NCBI RefSeq assembly: GCF_014638995.1
Contig: NZ_BMFR01000007.1
Span: forward strand, 62,001 to 126,000
Direction: 5' to 3'
Length of the DNA: 64,000 nt
Origin: Virgibacillus oceani
GTDB taxonomy: Bacteria > Bacillota > Bacilli > Bacillales > Amphibacillaceae
This document shows, piece after piece, positions 25,412 through 34,470 of this stretch. The notes below the pieces were generated by a model. The model made no database searches, was not told the origin of the DNA, and saw nothing but the letters and a program-made list of their open reading frames with translations. Numbering within the stretch: position 1 is the first letter of the stretch; each line of letters opens with the position of its first letter. A program made the translations under genes and the position numbers.

Positions 25412-26392
25412 TTGAAACGTCAATCAATTAAGAATAGTACTATTTTAGTTGTCGGTGGTGCTGGATTTATAGGCAGTCACATGGTAGACAGTCTATTAAC
25501 CGAAGGGGCTAAACAGGTTATCATTTTGGATAATCTTTTTATAGGAAAAAAAGAGAACGTGGCTCAAGCTTTAGAAAAGGGCGCAATCATGCTTGTGGAT
25601 GATGCCGAGAACATGGAAATTCTGGAACACATTATGGAAAAATATGGCGTGGACATTGTGTTTAATTGTGCAACTAAGCCATTAAATTACTCCTTTGTCA
25701 ATCCTTCCAACGCTTTTTTGACAAATGTGCTCGTTTTAAAAAATTTAATGGAACTTCAACGAAAAAAGGCTTTTCAAACATTATGTCACTTCTCATCATC
25801 TGAAGCATATGGTTCTGCACAATACCAGCCAATGGATGAAGAACACCCCCTAGTTCCTTTAACAACCTATGCTGCAGGAAAGGCATCAGCTGATTTAATG
25901 CTGCAATCGTATGTGAAAATGTTTGAATTAGATGCCTTTATTGTTCGTCCATTTAATAACTATGGACCGAGACAAAACTTCGAGGGGGAGTTAGCTGGTG
26001 TAATTCCGCTTACAATAAAAAAGATTCTTGATGGAAATGCTCCATTAATCCATGGAGATGGTAGGCAAACTAGAGATTTTATTTACGTAGAGGATACGAC
26101 AAATATGGTTTTGAAGGTATTTCCAATAATTCCTGCTGGAGAGTGTGTTAATATTACAACCGATCAGCAGACATCGATTACAACGGTTGTCGAAACAATA
26201 ATGGATGTGATGAAATTTAAGGGAACGGTTCTTAAAAGGGCTGCTCGGAAGGCTGATGTACTAAGTCATAGAGGTTCGATGAAAAAACTTCAGAAAATGG
26301 TTGGCCATCCACAAAGAACTTCATTTAAAGAGGGGATAACCAATACAGTTAATTGGGTAGAAGAAGTCGTGTCAGAAAGGGAAAAAGAATGA
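25412..26392 (+). CDS. NAD-dependent nucleotide-sugar epimerase/dehydratase
   Basis: This 326-residue extended SDR starts with TTG after AAAGGA. It has GGAGFIGSH (NAD), the catalytic YAAGKASAD (YxxxK), RPFNNYGPRQ, and GDGRQTRDFIYVED, typical of UDP-glucose 4-epimerase and related 4,6-dehydratases. The final TGA overlaps the ATG of the next gene (ATGA). The precise substrate is not evident. Confidence 0.85.
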   Translation: MKRQSIKNSTILVVGGAGFIGSHMVDSLLTEGAKQVIILDNLFIGKKENVAQALEKGAIMLVDDAENMEILEHIMEKYGVDIVFNCATKPLNYSFVNPSNAFLTNVLVLKNLMELQRKKAFQTLCHFSSSEAYGSAQYQPMDEEHPLVPLTTYAAGKASADLMLQSYVKMFELDAFIVRPFNNYGPRQNFEGELAGVIPLTIKKILDGNAPLIHGDGRQTRDFIYVEDTTNMVLKVFPIIPAGECVNITTDQQTSITTVVETIMDVMKFKGTVLKRAARKADVLSHRGSMKKLQKMVGHPQRTSFKEGITNTVNWVEEVVSEREKE

Positions 26393-27465
26393 AGATCTTA
26401 ACAGTTCTTGGCGCAAGACCCCAATTTATCAAAGCTTCTATGATCTCGAAAATATTAAAAAGGACTAAACATGTAAGTGAAGTTATCGTACACACAGGTC
26501 AGCATTATGATGATAATATGTCAACTGTTTTTTTTGAACAGCTAAAGCTTCCTAAACCCGATTTTTATCTCGGAATTGGCTCTGGATCACATGGAGAACA
26601 AACAGGGAAAATGCTAGCAGCGTTAGAGAAGGTTATGATTTCCGTTAAACCGGACATTGTTTTAGTATATGGGGATACAAACTCTACTTTGGCAGGAAGT
26701 CTATCGGCAGCTAAGCTTCATATCCCAATAGCCCATGTGGAATCTGGGCTGCGCAGTTTTAATAAAGATATGCCTGAGGAAATTAATCGCATCATGACAG
26801 ACCATCTCTCCAATTGGTTATTTTGTCCATCACAAGCCGCGGTTGAAAATTTAAAAACAGAAGGAATTGCGGAAAATGTATATTTGACAGGAGATATTAT
26901 GTACGATTCCGTTCTATATTTTAGATCTCAAGCGGCACAACAATCGACCATTCTTCAAAAATTATCATTATCGAAAAAATCCTATACACTTGCAACTATT
27001 CATCGTGCAGAAAACACAGATGAACCTGAGCGATTACAATCGATTCTTACAGCTCTTCGTAAAGTTAAATCGGATATCCTCCTTCCATTACACCCCAGAA
27101 CGAAAAGTAAAATAGATCAGTTTAAATTAACTGATTTACTTTCTTCATCCAATATCAAACTAGTTGAACCTTTAAATTACCTTGATATGCTAGCTGTTAC
27201 CTCGCAGGCGAAATTGATTTTAACTGACTCTGGGGGATTACAAAAAGAGGCATATATGTTTCACATTCCCTGTATTACACTTAGAGACGAAACAGAATGG
27301 ATTGAAACTGTTAAAACAGGTTGGAATAAAGTAATAGGCTCTAATACACAAGAAATACTAGATGCTATAAAGAATGTTACGAAACCTAAGGAATCCCCCC
27401 TTATTTTTGGGGATGGAAATGCCGGGGAAAAAATCGTTGACACGCTAGTGAATGATTTTATGTAA
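26389..27465 (+). CDS. UDP-N-acetylglucosamine 2-epimerase (WecB/WbpI type)
   Basis: About 358 residues from the ATG at 26389, which overlaps the upstream stop codon; the frame extends further only into the upstream gene. It contains MKILTVLGARPQFIKAS, HTGQHYD, GDTNSTLAGSLSA, HVESGLRS, and TDSGGLQKEA, all hallmarks of the non-hydrolysing 2-epimerase family. It could make UDP-ManNAc, or act in the WbpI step on UDP-GlcNAc3NAcA. Confidence 0.88.
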   Translation: MKILTVLGARPQFIKASMISKILKRTKHVSEVIVHTGQHYDDNMSTVFFEQLKLPKPDFYLGIGSGSHGEQTGKMLAALEKVMISVKPDIVLVYGDTNSTLAGSLSAAKLHIPIAHVESGLRSFNKDMPEEINRIMTDHLSNWLFCPSQAAVENLKTEGIAENVYLTGDIMYDSVLYFRSQAAQQSTILQKLSLSKKSYTLATIHRAENTDEPERLQSILTALRKVKSDILLPLHPRTKSKIDQFKLTDLLSSSNIKLVEPLNYLDMLAVTSQAKLILTDSGGLQKEAYMFHIPCITLRDETEWIETVKTGWNKVIGSNTQEILDAIKNVTKPKESPLIFGDGNAGEKIVDTLVNDFM

Positions 27466-27487
27466 GGCTATGCTAAATATCAAAAGT

Positions 27488-27520
27488 AAAATGAGGTGTG
27501 TAAAATCCCACCTCATTTTA
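27488..27520. terminator. Bidirectional terminator
   Basis: AAAATGAGGTG (27488-27498) pairs perfectly with CACCTCATTTT (27509-27519). It lies between the 2-epimerase gene and the convergent C5-epimerase-like gene. Confidence 0.75.
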
Positions 27521-27596
27521 ATATTGGTTTGAAACATAAAATCGAACTATCTGGTCCATGGATTAAGAGTGGTAAGGTGTGGGCAAGTTTTCCTTC

Positions 27597-28613
27597 CTAT
27601 TTTACTGCACCTTTTAAATACCCCTTCCATCTTATTAATGTTTCATTTATTTTTGGGTCTTTTTCGATTGAATTTAAAGCAGCAAGCAAATGAATGTGTC
27701 CAATATGATAACCCCAAGTTGCTACATTGGGAAAACCTCCGTTTGTTGTATAATGCGTAAGGTCATAAGCCGTTCGGTTACCTAAATCATACAATGGAAG
27801 CATCCGTTTTAATGAAGTGATTCCTTCATCATATAGCCATTTTGTTTTTTTGTCCCCCGTTGTTTTAAATAAATCGTATAATCCAATCAAGGCGAACATG
27901 AAGCCATTTAAAATATAGCTTGACGGGTTTGTGGGGCATTCCTCATAGAAAAGAAACTTGTTTTCAAATTTTGCAAGCACGCCATTGTTAGTTGATGCCG
28001 TTTGGAAGAGTTTTTTTGCTTTCAATGCACAATTGCTATATATATTATTACCAGTTAGATTAGAGGCGCGGGATAGCACTGACATCGCCATTCCTAATCC
28101 TATGGCTGAATACCAAGGCTTTCTCAGTTTGTTCAGTCTGCCAGGGTAAAAGTCATGATCAAACTGATAAGCCCATCCACCAAAGGAATCCTGGTGATTT
28201 AAAAACCAATTTGCTGTTGTTAGGAATTTACTTTTGCTGGAAGCATCATTGTTTTTCAAATAAAGACTATAGTGCTGTAACCCATATTGCGCAATGGTAG
28301 ATGGATTGAAATATTCACCATGCGAATAAATTGTTTTAGGAATTCCGTTTTTTGTAAAGGTTACTTTCCAGTTTTCAACCCTGTTTTTATCATAATGCAG
28401 ATAGTTTCCTTTATAGTCATAGTACGGAATTTCGGATACTTTTGCGTTGGTTGTGTTAATTTTTAACGTTTTCTCATTTTCATTCCATATGGTGTCGGAA
28501 TTATATCCCTTTGTAATAAGAGAAAGCGGAACAAATAATTCATCTTCAATTTTTATTCCAACACCTTCAAACCGGTCATGCATGATTACTTTAATATTAT
28601 CTTTTGATTCCAA
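27597..28613 (-). CDS. D-glucuronyl C5-epimerase-like protein
   Basis: This 338-residue protein starts with TTG after GAGGTG. Residues about 20-53 (FVPLSLITKGYNSDTIWNEN) resemble a copper-amine-oxidase-N-type repeat. From about residue 100 it follows the C5-epimerase C-terminal domain (PF06662-type): FNPSTIAQYGLQHYSLYLK, FGGWAYQFD, KPWYSAIGLGMAMSVLSRA, FYEECPTNPSSYILNGF, and LKRMLPLYDLGNRTAYDL. Known relatives invert glucuronate to iduronate in heparosan-type polymers. No signal peptide or membrane helix is seen, which would keep it in the cytosol or mother cell. The substrate here is unknown. Confidence 0.82.
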   Translation of the reverse strand: MESKDNIKVIMHDRFEGVGIKIEDELFVPLSLITKGYNSDTIWNENEKTLKINTTNAKVSEIPYYDYKGNYLHYDKNRVENWKVTFTKNGIPKTIYSHGEYFNPSTIAQYGLQHYSLYLKNNDASSKSKFLTTANWFLNHQDSFGGWAYQFDHDFYPGRLNKLRKPWYSAIGLGMAMSVLSRASNLTGNNIYSNCALKAKKLFQTASTNNGVLAKFENKFLFYEECPTNPSSYILNGFMFALIGLYDLFKTTGDKKTKWLYDEGITSLKRMLPLYDLGNRTAYDLTHYTTNGGFPNVATWGYHIGHIHLLAALNSIEKDPKINETLIRWKGYLKGAVK

Positions 28614-28674
28614 AAGGTTTCACCTCATTAGTATTTAAGCTGTTTTTAAAAGATTGTTGTTCTTACATAAAAGA

Positions 28675-29122
28675 CGTAAAATGCGACGTAATATTCTCGG
28701 GTCGCCGTCCGGGATCGCTGCGGGCGGATGCACACCTTAGGACACGGCCTCAGCCTCCTCGAGAAAACCACTCTTTGGTGTCTTCGGACTCGTGCTTTTC
28801 TGAGCAGGAGTCACCGCCCGCAGCGATGCCGGACTAGTAAAGTGGAATTAATATATATCGGTACTTGCATAGATTGTAATTATTAAATATAACGTATCTA
28901 TAATATCTTTAAGAAATCATGATTACGTTATAAATACAATTACTAGCAGCCCGTATACACGGAGACTCCTGTGGGAGATGAGGCATCGGTGATACCCCGG
29001 AGCGCGTCAGCGTGAGGAGGCTCATCAGCCGCCCACGGAAAGCGTAGTGTATACGGGCTGCGGGACCAAAGAGCGTCCAAAATGATGCAAAATCACCACA
29101 AGCATTTATGTCGCAGTTTGCG
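28675..29122. repeat. MITE-like dispersed repeat, copy 2 (448 bp)
   Basis: It is nearly the same as 4032-4463 over its full length, with scattered substitutions and small insertions. The ends are CGTAAAATGCGAC (28675-28687) and GTCGCAGTTTGCG (29110-29122). Both long hairpins are kept, and paired changes such as GAGTGCGTCAGCACG against GAGCGCGTCAGCGTG preserve local complementarity. It separates the C5-epimerase-like gene from a GT4 gene inside the glycan cluster. Confidence 0.85.
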
Positions 29123-29202
29123 GAAACTACGTAGTAAAAAGTTATTGTGGGGTACGGTTCATTTTGAGATGTTCAATACAGAAGGGAGATTGTTCTAGTG
29201 TT

Positions 29203-30426
29203 TTAGAGTTGATCATAAACCTGGAATAAACGTTGTTCCATCTTTTCCCACGAATATAAATTTTCCATTGCTTTACGACCGTTTTCACTCATTAATTTAA
29301 ATTGGTTTTTATCCTTAAGAATATTTTTTATCGCAGCCGCATACTCTTCAGCGGATACATTTGTTTTATCAATAACCACACCGCATTTGTGTGTTTGAAT
29401 AAATTTTTCAATGTCATGGGATTTGTTTGCTAGGACAGGTATACCATTATTTAGATAGCTGAAGAATTTATTTGGCATTGCGTAATTGCGATTAAGTGAG
29501 TGTTCCAGGTTATCCATGTCAACCCAACCTATATCAACATCCTTCAAATGTGCTGGCAGTGTATTATAATCGACCCATCCAGTTAATTTTATAGTATTCC
29601 GAAGATGTGCCGGTATAGAAAATGAATTGCCAAACCGGCTTCCTCCAATAACTTTGAATCGAAATTCGAGGCTTTTGGAGCATATCTCAGCAATGTCAAT
29701 AATCTTTTCTTTACACCCTTTTTTATCATCAAAGTTTCCTTCATAACCAATCATAATCCCATTGTTATGAAATGTTTTAGGCTGGTAATTTTTTGCGAGG
29801 GGAGGGGAATTATAAATCACTTCAACAGGTAATTCTGGCATTTGAGATAAATACCATCCTTTAATCGAATCCGAAACCGTGATGACATAATCAGTTTCTT
29901 TAAGCATGGTAAGGAGCTTTTGCTTTAGTAAATGTCTTCTTTCTTCGGAATAACGCGGGTCTAAGGGATCGGGGGTTAATTCATGACTATCGTAGATTAA
30001 TTTCACATCTTTATTTTTCTGCTTTTTCATTAATCGTTTTATCCCAACTCCAGCAAAAAGGGAAAGGTACTCATGCGTATGATATATATCTGCATCCTCC
30101 TCGATAGCTAATCTGGTTAAAGGATTTTTAAAACCTTGTTTTTCCCAAGTGCTTTCATCATTTACTACCTTGTTTAAATGATTTTTGCACGTTTCCCAGT
30201 TGTAGGTAATAAATTTAATTCCTTCATGGGTAAAAACCTTATTTCGGAATTGACTTTTATAAGGGGTACCGTCAATATTGAACAAGTTGCCATTTATTCG
30301 TGGAACAATCATTGTTACGTGGTATCCTGTTTTTTGTAAACTTTTTGCTTCTTTGCTAAATATTCTTGCGTCCATAAATGGATGGTGCGCAACTACCATG
30401 CAAACCTTTTTATTTCGCACAATCAT
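29203..30426 (-). CDS. Glycosyltransferase, GT4 family (paralogue of 23157-24371)
   Basis: About 407 residues from the ATG at 30426, which has AAGGAAAGG 4 bases upstream; a GTG at 30462 directly after the upstream stop is the alternative. It contains HPFMDARIFSKEAKSL, LIYDSHELTPDP, YNSPPLAKNY, NKFFSYLNNGIPVLANK, and the end LYSWEKMEQRLFQVYDQL. It is a GT-B retaining-type enzyme in a run with the acetyltransferase and CgeB-like genes. Confidence 0.85.
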   Translation of the reverse strand: MIVRNKKVCMVVAHHPFMDARIFSKEAKSLQKTGYHVTMIVPRINGNLFNIDGTPYKSQFRNKVFTHEGIKFITYNWETCKNHLNKVVNDESTWEKQGFKNPLTRLAIEEDADIYHTHEYLSLFAGVGIKRLMKKQKNKDVKLIYDSHELTPDPLDPRYSEERRHLLKQKLLTMLKETDYVITVSDSIKGWYLSQMPELPVEVIYNSPPLAKNYQPKTFHNNGIMIGYEGNFDDKKGCKEKIIDIAEICSKSLEFRFKVIGGSRFGNSFSIPAHLRNTIKLTGWVDYNTLPAHLKDVDIGWVDMDNLEHSLNRNYAMPNKFFSYLNNGIPVLANKSHDIEKFIQTHKCGVVIDKTNVSAEEYAAAIKNILKDKNQFKLMSENGRKAMENLYSWEKMEQRLFQVYDQL

Positions 30427-30462
30427 CTTTCCTTTCCTTGGCTGTATTTGCTGCAAAATCAC

Positions 30463-31143
30463 CTACTTTTTCAGCCGGTTTGCTGGATTCCCCGCTACAA
30501 CTATATTATCTCCCGTGCTTTTTGTAACTACTGAACCTGCACCTATAATGGTATTTGTCCCAATTGTAATCGAAGGCAATAGTGATGCATTATTACCTAT
30601 CTTGGCTCCTGTTTTAATATAAGGACCTTTTAACGAATAAGGCTCTGCTCCCATATACTTATCATTGGACATCGATACACAAGGACCAATAAAGACATTA
30701 TCCTCCAGTGTCGTGTCTCCTGTTACATATGCATTAGTCTGAATCGTACAGTTTTTGCCTATGTTTGTGTTTAATTCAACGACAGCAGCCCTGCCGATGA
30801 TAGACTCTTCACCGATAGAAACATTTTCGCGAATGCTGGCATGGTCGCCAATAAATACATTTTCTCTTATTGCAGATCCAGCGTAGATAGATACCAAATG
30901 GCCAATTCTTGCGCCTGATAGAATATGGAGTTCTTTGCTATTCTCCTGAATTTTTCGCATCCGCTGATTTACGCTTGGTTTTATGCCAAGAACACAATTA
31001 CAGCCAATTGTTACGTTGTCTCCAATGATCGTTCCTTCCAGTATCGTTGTCTGATGCCCGATGACAACATTCTCCCCAATCTTTACATTCCTTTCAATGA
31101 CGACATGCTCTCCTACCTTTGCACTTTCCGGTATAGCAGACAA
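30463..31143 (-). CDS. Hexapeptide-repeat N-acetyltransferase (WbpD-like)
   Basis: This 226-residue protein begins with TTG after AAAGGAGG that overlaps the upstream stop. It consists of left-handed beta-helix hexapeptide repeats (VKIGENVVIGHQTTI, IGDHASIRENVSIG, IGPCVSMSNDK, IGNNASLLPSITIG, IGAGSVVTKS). The ending VVAGNPANRLKK is typical of sugar O/N-acetyltransferases such as WbpD. In this context it fits N-acetylation of UDP-GlcNAc(3NH2)A. Confidence 0.85.
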   Translation of the reverse strand: MSAIPESAKVGEHVVIERNVKIGENVVIGHQTTILEGTIIGDNVTIGCNCVLGIKPSVNQRMRKIQENSKELHILSGARIGHLVSIYAGSAIRENVFIGDHASIRENVSIGEESIIGRAAVVELNTNIGKNCTIQTNAYVTGDTTLEDNVFIGPCVSMSNDKYMGAEPYSLKGPYIKTGAKIGNNASLLPSITIGTNTIIGAGSVVTKSTGDNIVVAGNPANRLKK

Positions 31144-31147
31144 GCCA

Positions 31148-32080
31148 TCAGCCTCCTTTATCTTGGATTATACGTTCAATTCTATTAATAAGCTGTTCTG
31201 CCCGCTTTTTAATAGAATGTCTGTGCCGAACAAATTCATAACCTTGTTCTGCGATGTTTTGCCGTTCTTGGTTATTTGCTAAATAGTAATCAGCTTTTTC
31301 TATGAAATTGTCTTCATTAATCGGTACGAAATGCTTATATGGTATAAAACCAAGATCCTCCAGTTCCTGAAACGTTGGCGCAATCAGCAAGGTTTTGCAG
31401 GCAAGCACTTCGAAATATTTTATGACCGGATACTGGAAAACGGATGGACAGGTGAACACAATTTTAGCCCGGTTTAATTCCATTGCATATTTCTGTCCGA
31501 TGAAATAGTCATTTTCCTTAGGCTTGCTGAAATTCCTGTAGCCAGGATGTTTGTGGTAAACAAAATTGGGATTCGTTTCGTATGCTTTCACTATTTTTTG
31601 TCTTAATGGATATACGTCACTGACAGCTCCAGTTAATAACAGGTCAATGTCTTTGTGGATATGATAATCGCGAAATATATCTGTTTCAGCAAAATGAGGG
31701 AACCATTCCATTCTAGCAATGTATTCCGGGTAAACCTCGACAAATTTGTCCCTCACAATCGTAAATAGATATTGGATATTATGTTTTGCAATATAATTTC
31801 TTCTAAGGTTTACAAAACGATGTACATCATTTATAAATAGTCCAGTTGGAATGCCTGTATGCGCAAGTCCTTTAATCAACGGTGCCATCTGAAGACCCAG
31901 GTCATTTAATAGTAAAATAAAGTCTGGCTTTTCCGGAAGCTGCCTCAGGATGGAATCAATATGCCCGGGCTTTCTCCAAAAAAGCACATTCGCTTTTTTC
32001 GCTAATTCCTGTTCAAGGTAATAATACATTTTGTGGACAAAGTTCGATGTATCGTCGGCAATAAATAATATCGTTAGCAT
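31148..32080 (-). CDS. CgeB-like glycosyltransferase
   Basis: This 310-residue GT-B protein starts MLTILFIADDTSNFV after AAAGGAG. PTGLFINDVHRF, EWFPHFAETDIF, DIDLLLTGAVSDVYPLR, CPSVFQYPVIKYFEVLACKT and the C-terminal FVRHRHSIKKRAEQL match the CgeB/Glyco_trans_1_2 group. CgeB acts on the spore surface in B. subtilis, which supports a spore-glycan role for this cluster (inference). Confidence 0.75.
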   Translation of the reverse strand: MLTILFIADDTSNFVHKMYYYLEQELAKKANVLFWRKPGHIDSILRQLPEKPDFILLLNDLGLQMAPLIKGLAHTGIPTGLFINDVHRFVNLRRNYIAKHNIQYLFTIVRDKFVEVYPEYIARMEWFPHFAETDIFRDYHIHKDIDLLLTGAVSDVYPLRQKIVKAYETNPNFVYHKHPGYRNFSKPKENDYFIGQKYAMELNRAKIVFTCPSVFQYPVIKYFEVLACKTLLIAPTFQELEDLGFIPYKHFVPINEDNFIEKADYYLANNQERQNIAEQGYEFVRHRHSIKKRAEQLINRIERIIQDKGG

Positions 32081-32225
32081 TTATTTATCTCCTTTCATTT
32101 TGTAAATCTAGTATTTGTTCCTAGTATAAGTGCCAAATTTATCATATTCGGTATGAGCGTCCATCTCACTTAGCAGCTTACGCATAGGATATGAAATGAG
32201 TAGTAATTAAGTGAGGAGATAATTT

Positions 32226-33134
32226 ATGAAAGTTGGTGTAATTGGAACAGGAAATATGGGAGAAAATCATGTGCGGACATATCTATCATTACAAGACAAA
32301 TGCCAGTTGATAGGTATATACGATAATGATAAAGAGAGAGCACAGAAAATAGCCAAGAAATACAATGTCAAACAATTTCATTCGATGTCCGACCTGCTTA
32401 AAGCGATTGATGCCGCAAGTATTGCTGTACCTACAGAGTTTCATTATGAAATTGGCGTAAATTGTGTTAATCATAAGGTACACATGTTAATGGAAAAACC
32501 CATTACAAGCACAGTTGCTCAGGCGGAAAATTTACTTGATAAAGCCAATAATGCAGGGGTTAAACTGCAGGTAGGACACATTGAACTGTTTAATCCGTTC
32601 ATTCAGTATCTTGGTAAGGAATTGGCGGACCAAACTATCATTGGAATTGAATTTCATAGGATGAGTCCTTTTGATGAACGAATGAAGCATGTTGATGTAG
32701 TGAATGACTTAATGATTCATGACATTTATATTTTACAGAAGCTGCTTGATGATAAAGATTTGGATTTTTGTGCAATGGGAAAAACTGTTGAGAAAACACC
32801 GGAGCATGCCGTCGTTATTTCCAGGTCCAAGCAAGGGATTATCGCACAGCTGACAGCCAGTTTTAAATCAAAAAGTAAAGTAAGAACGATTCAGGTAGTT
32901 ACAGAGGATGCATTTATTGAGGCAGACATACTGGAACGAAAAATCAAAAAAACGGGTTCCGGTATGGTACAGATGATCGAGATTGATGAAACGGTACAAC
33001 CACTACATGCTCAGTTACTGGATTTTATTGATTGCATTCAATTCAATAGGACACCGACTGTTTCTGGAGAGGATGGAATAAAAGCATTACAGATCACAAA
33101 TAAAATCAGTGACATCATACGAAAGATGGATTAG
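32226..33134 (+). CDS. Gfo/Idh/MocA oxidoreductase (WbpB or GnnA-like)
   Basis: This 302-residue protein has the NAD motif GVIGTGNMGENH, the signature MEKPIT (catalytic Lys), VGHIELFNPF, and NDLMIHDIYIL. The last two are typical of nucleotide-sugar 3-dehydrogenases of the GnnA type, which act on UDP-GlcNAc, and of WbpB, which acts on UDP-GlcNAcA. It would make the 3-keto substrate for the DegT aminotransferase at 19310-20428. GAGGAG precedes the ATG. Confidence 0.85.
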   Translation: MKVGVIGTGNMGENHVRTYLSLQDKCQLIGIYDNDKERAQKIAKKYNVKQFHSMSDLLKAIDAASIAVPTEFHYEIGVNCVNHKVHMLMEKPITSTVAQAENLLDKANNAGVKLQVGHIELFNPFIQYLGKELADQTIIGIEFHRMSPFDERMKHVDVVNDLMIHDIYILQKLLDDKDLDFCAMGKTVEKTPEHAVVISRSKQGIIAQLTASFKSKSKVRTIQVVTEDAFIEADILERKIKKTGSGMVQMIEIDETVQPLHAQLLDFIDCIQFNRTPTVSGEDGIKALQITNKISDIIRKMD

Positions 33135-33180
33135 TGGGACAAAGGGTCTGACCCCTTGTCCCATGACCCCTTGTCCCCTA
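33134..33180. repeat. Short intergenic repeat rich in GACCCCTTGTCCC
   Basis: It contains GACCCCTTGTCCC twice, with GGGACAAAGGGTC able to pair with either. Such short inverted elements occur between genes in many Bacillaceae. It lies just before a terminator. Confidence 0.5.
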
Positions 33181-33188
33181 ATTGTCAT

Positions 33189-33225
33189 GAAAAAATACTC
33201 TGACTGTGTATCAGAGTATTTTTTC
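33189..33225. terminator. Bidirectional terminator
   Basis: AAAAAATACTCTGA (33190-33203) pairs with TCAGAGTATTTTTT (33211-33224). It ends the glycan cluster and also serves the minus-strand coat genes. Confidence 0.85.
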
Positions 33226-33246
33226 AGGTTGGGGAGTAAGCAGCAG

Positions 33247-33456
33247 TTAAGCTGTTTGGGGAAAACGAATGAAGTTTATGGAGTCTAGTGAGAGATAGAT
33301 TTTTGTATTTCCATAACCTGTATTAATATCAATAACCAGAACTAACTCTGCCGTAACAGTTGAGAGAATTCCTTCTACCAGGTTGCTATCTGTAGCTACC
33401 TCTACACTTGATCCAATCCGTGTTGCGAGTTCAGCTGCAAATGTGTTTGCAAACAT
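33247..33456 (-). CDS. DUF2642-like small spore-coat-associated protein
   Basis: This 69-residue protein has an Sm-like beta pattern (VEGILSTVTAELVLVI, then YLSLDSINFIRFP). The closing LDSINFIR matches DUF2642 proteins such as B. subtilis YuzC, found with spore coats. Its ATG abuts the TAA of the upstream gene, whose last codons contain the GGAGGG ribosome site. Confidence 0.65.
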   Translation of the reverse strand: MFANTFAAELATRIGSSVEVATDSNLVEGILSTVTAELVLVIDINTGYGNTKIYLSLDSINFIRFPQTA

Positions 33457-33834
33457 TTATATCCCTCCTGTTTCACTGACGAGTTCAATTTTATCGATTC
33501 GAACAAGCACTTGCTCACCAGTTGCTTCAATAATGACGATATAATCTTTTTTTACAAGCAATAGTGTTCCAGTCACTGTACCGAATGGTGTTGTAACCTG
33601 CACTTGTTCATTAACTAGACTCAATAACAGCTCACGCATTGTTCTAGGAGTTCCAGGGGGGGGATTTGTCCCATTTCCAGAGTTCCCCGCCCCGCCTATA
33701 TCAACACCGAAATCGACGTCTAATCCTGGTAAATCTACTGAGAAATCAACATTTGCTCCACTCGTTGTTCCTAAGTTTTGTGAAAGTTGGTTCAGCCATC
33801 CTAATAAGGCTCTCTGACTATCTGTTAGTGCCAA
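33457..33834 (-). CDS. DUF2642-like protein with Gly/Pro-rich linker
   Basis: This 125-residue protein starts with TTG after GAAAGGGTG. After an N-terminal helix comes a Gly/Asn/Pro-rich linker (about 48-64), then a beta domain with LVNEQVQVTTPFGTVTG and YIVIIEATGEQVLVRIDKIEL, like DUF2642. No signal peptide. It is coupled to the next gene and probably sporulation-expressed; a CATATAGTG upstream faintly resembles a SigE/SigK -10. Confidence 0.6.
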   Translation of the reverse strand: MALTDSQRALLGWLNQLSQNLGTTSGANVDFSVDLPGLDVDFGVDIGGAGNSGNGTNPPPGTPRTMRELLLSLVNEQVQVTTPFGTVTGTLLLVKKDYIVIIEATGEQVLVRIDKIELVSETGGI

Positions 33835-34024
33835 CTATATTCACCCTTTCTATAATATTTCTCTATTCACTATATGCGTTTATATCTCACCTGTATGGTA
33901 CATATAATTCATTCATAGATAATTCCACCAATATCATAGATTTTCCTAAATAGACTATAATCTAGCACATATATAATGATTGCGAATACGCTATACAAAA
34001 GTATTTTATGGAGGTGTATTTAGA

Positions 34025-34240
34025 TTGGCTAATAGCAACAGCAATTTCCCAAATCAGCTTGTAGATATGCTTGTGGATTCAACACTAAAAAAACATGGTG
34101 TCTCGTTGGATGGAACTAAGATTGATGCTCAACAAAAGGAACAATTGAGAAATTTGGTCGATTCCCTTAAAAATAGTGTCAGTGATTTATCACAGCAAAG
34201 TATGGCGAAAAAGGAGAATAAAGAAAAGAACGATAAATAG
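34025..34240 (+). CDS. Small hydrophilic protein beside spore-coat genes
   Basis: The TTG at 34025 follows GGAGGTG by 8 bases and gives 71 residues, starting MANSNSNFPNQLVDML, with an amphipathic helix region and a Lys/Glu/Asn-rich tail. I do not recognise the family. Location between DUF2642-like and CotX-like genes suggests a spore-coat component. A terminator follows. Confidence 0.6.
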   Translation: MANSNSNFPNQLVDMLVDSTLKKHGVSLDGTKIDAQQKEQLRNLVDSLKNSVSDLSQQSMAKKENKEKNDK

Positions 34241-34295
34241 TTATCTAACTAGAATGAATTTATTTAGGGTCATTCCCCCTCTGTAAACAAACGAA

Positions 34296-34340
34296 AAATC
34301 CCGGATAAAGCTGAAGCTTTTCTGGGATTTATGCTTTTTT
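34296..34340 (+). terminator. Rho-independent terminator
   Basis: AAATCCCGGATAAAGC pairs with GCTTTTCTGGGATTT (to 34330) around a TGAA loop and is followed by a T tract at 34335-34340. Confidence 0.75.
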
Positions 34341-34470
34341 AGTATAAACGTTTACAAGATTACGTTATCTTTTCTATAAAAATAGGTGTTTTATAGTAGA
34401 CAATCACCCTTACTATTTTGCTTACCATACATAAGATATTTTAAACGCAAAGAAGGAGGAAAAAAATACT

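Noticed and set aside
28604..28837. A 77-residue frame in the left part of repeat copy 2
   Set aside because: It translates a hairpin of a non-coding repeat; copy 1 has no equivalent intact frame.
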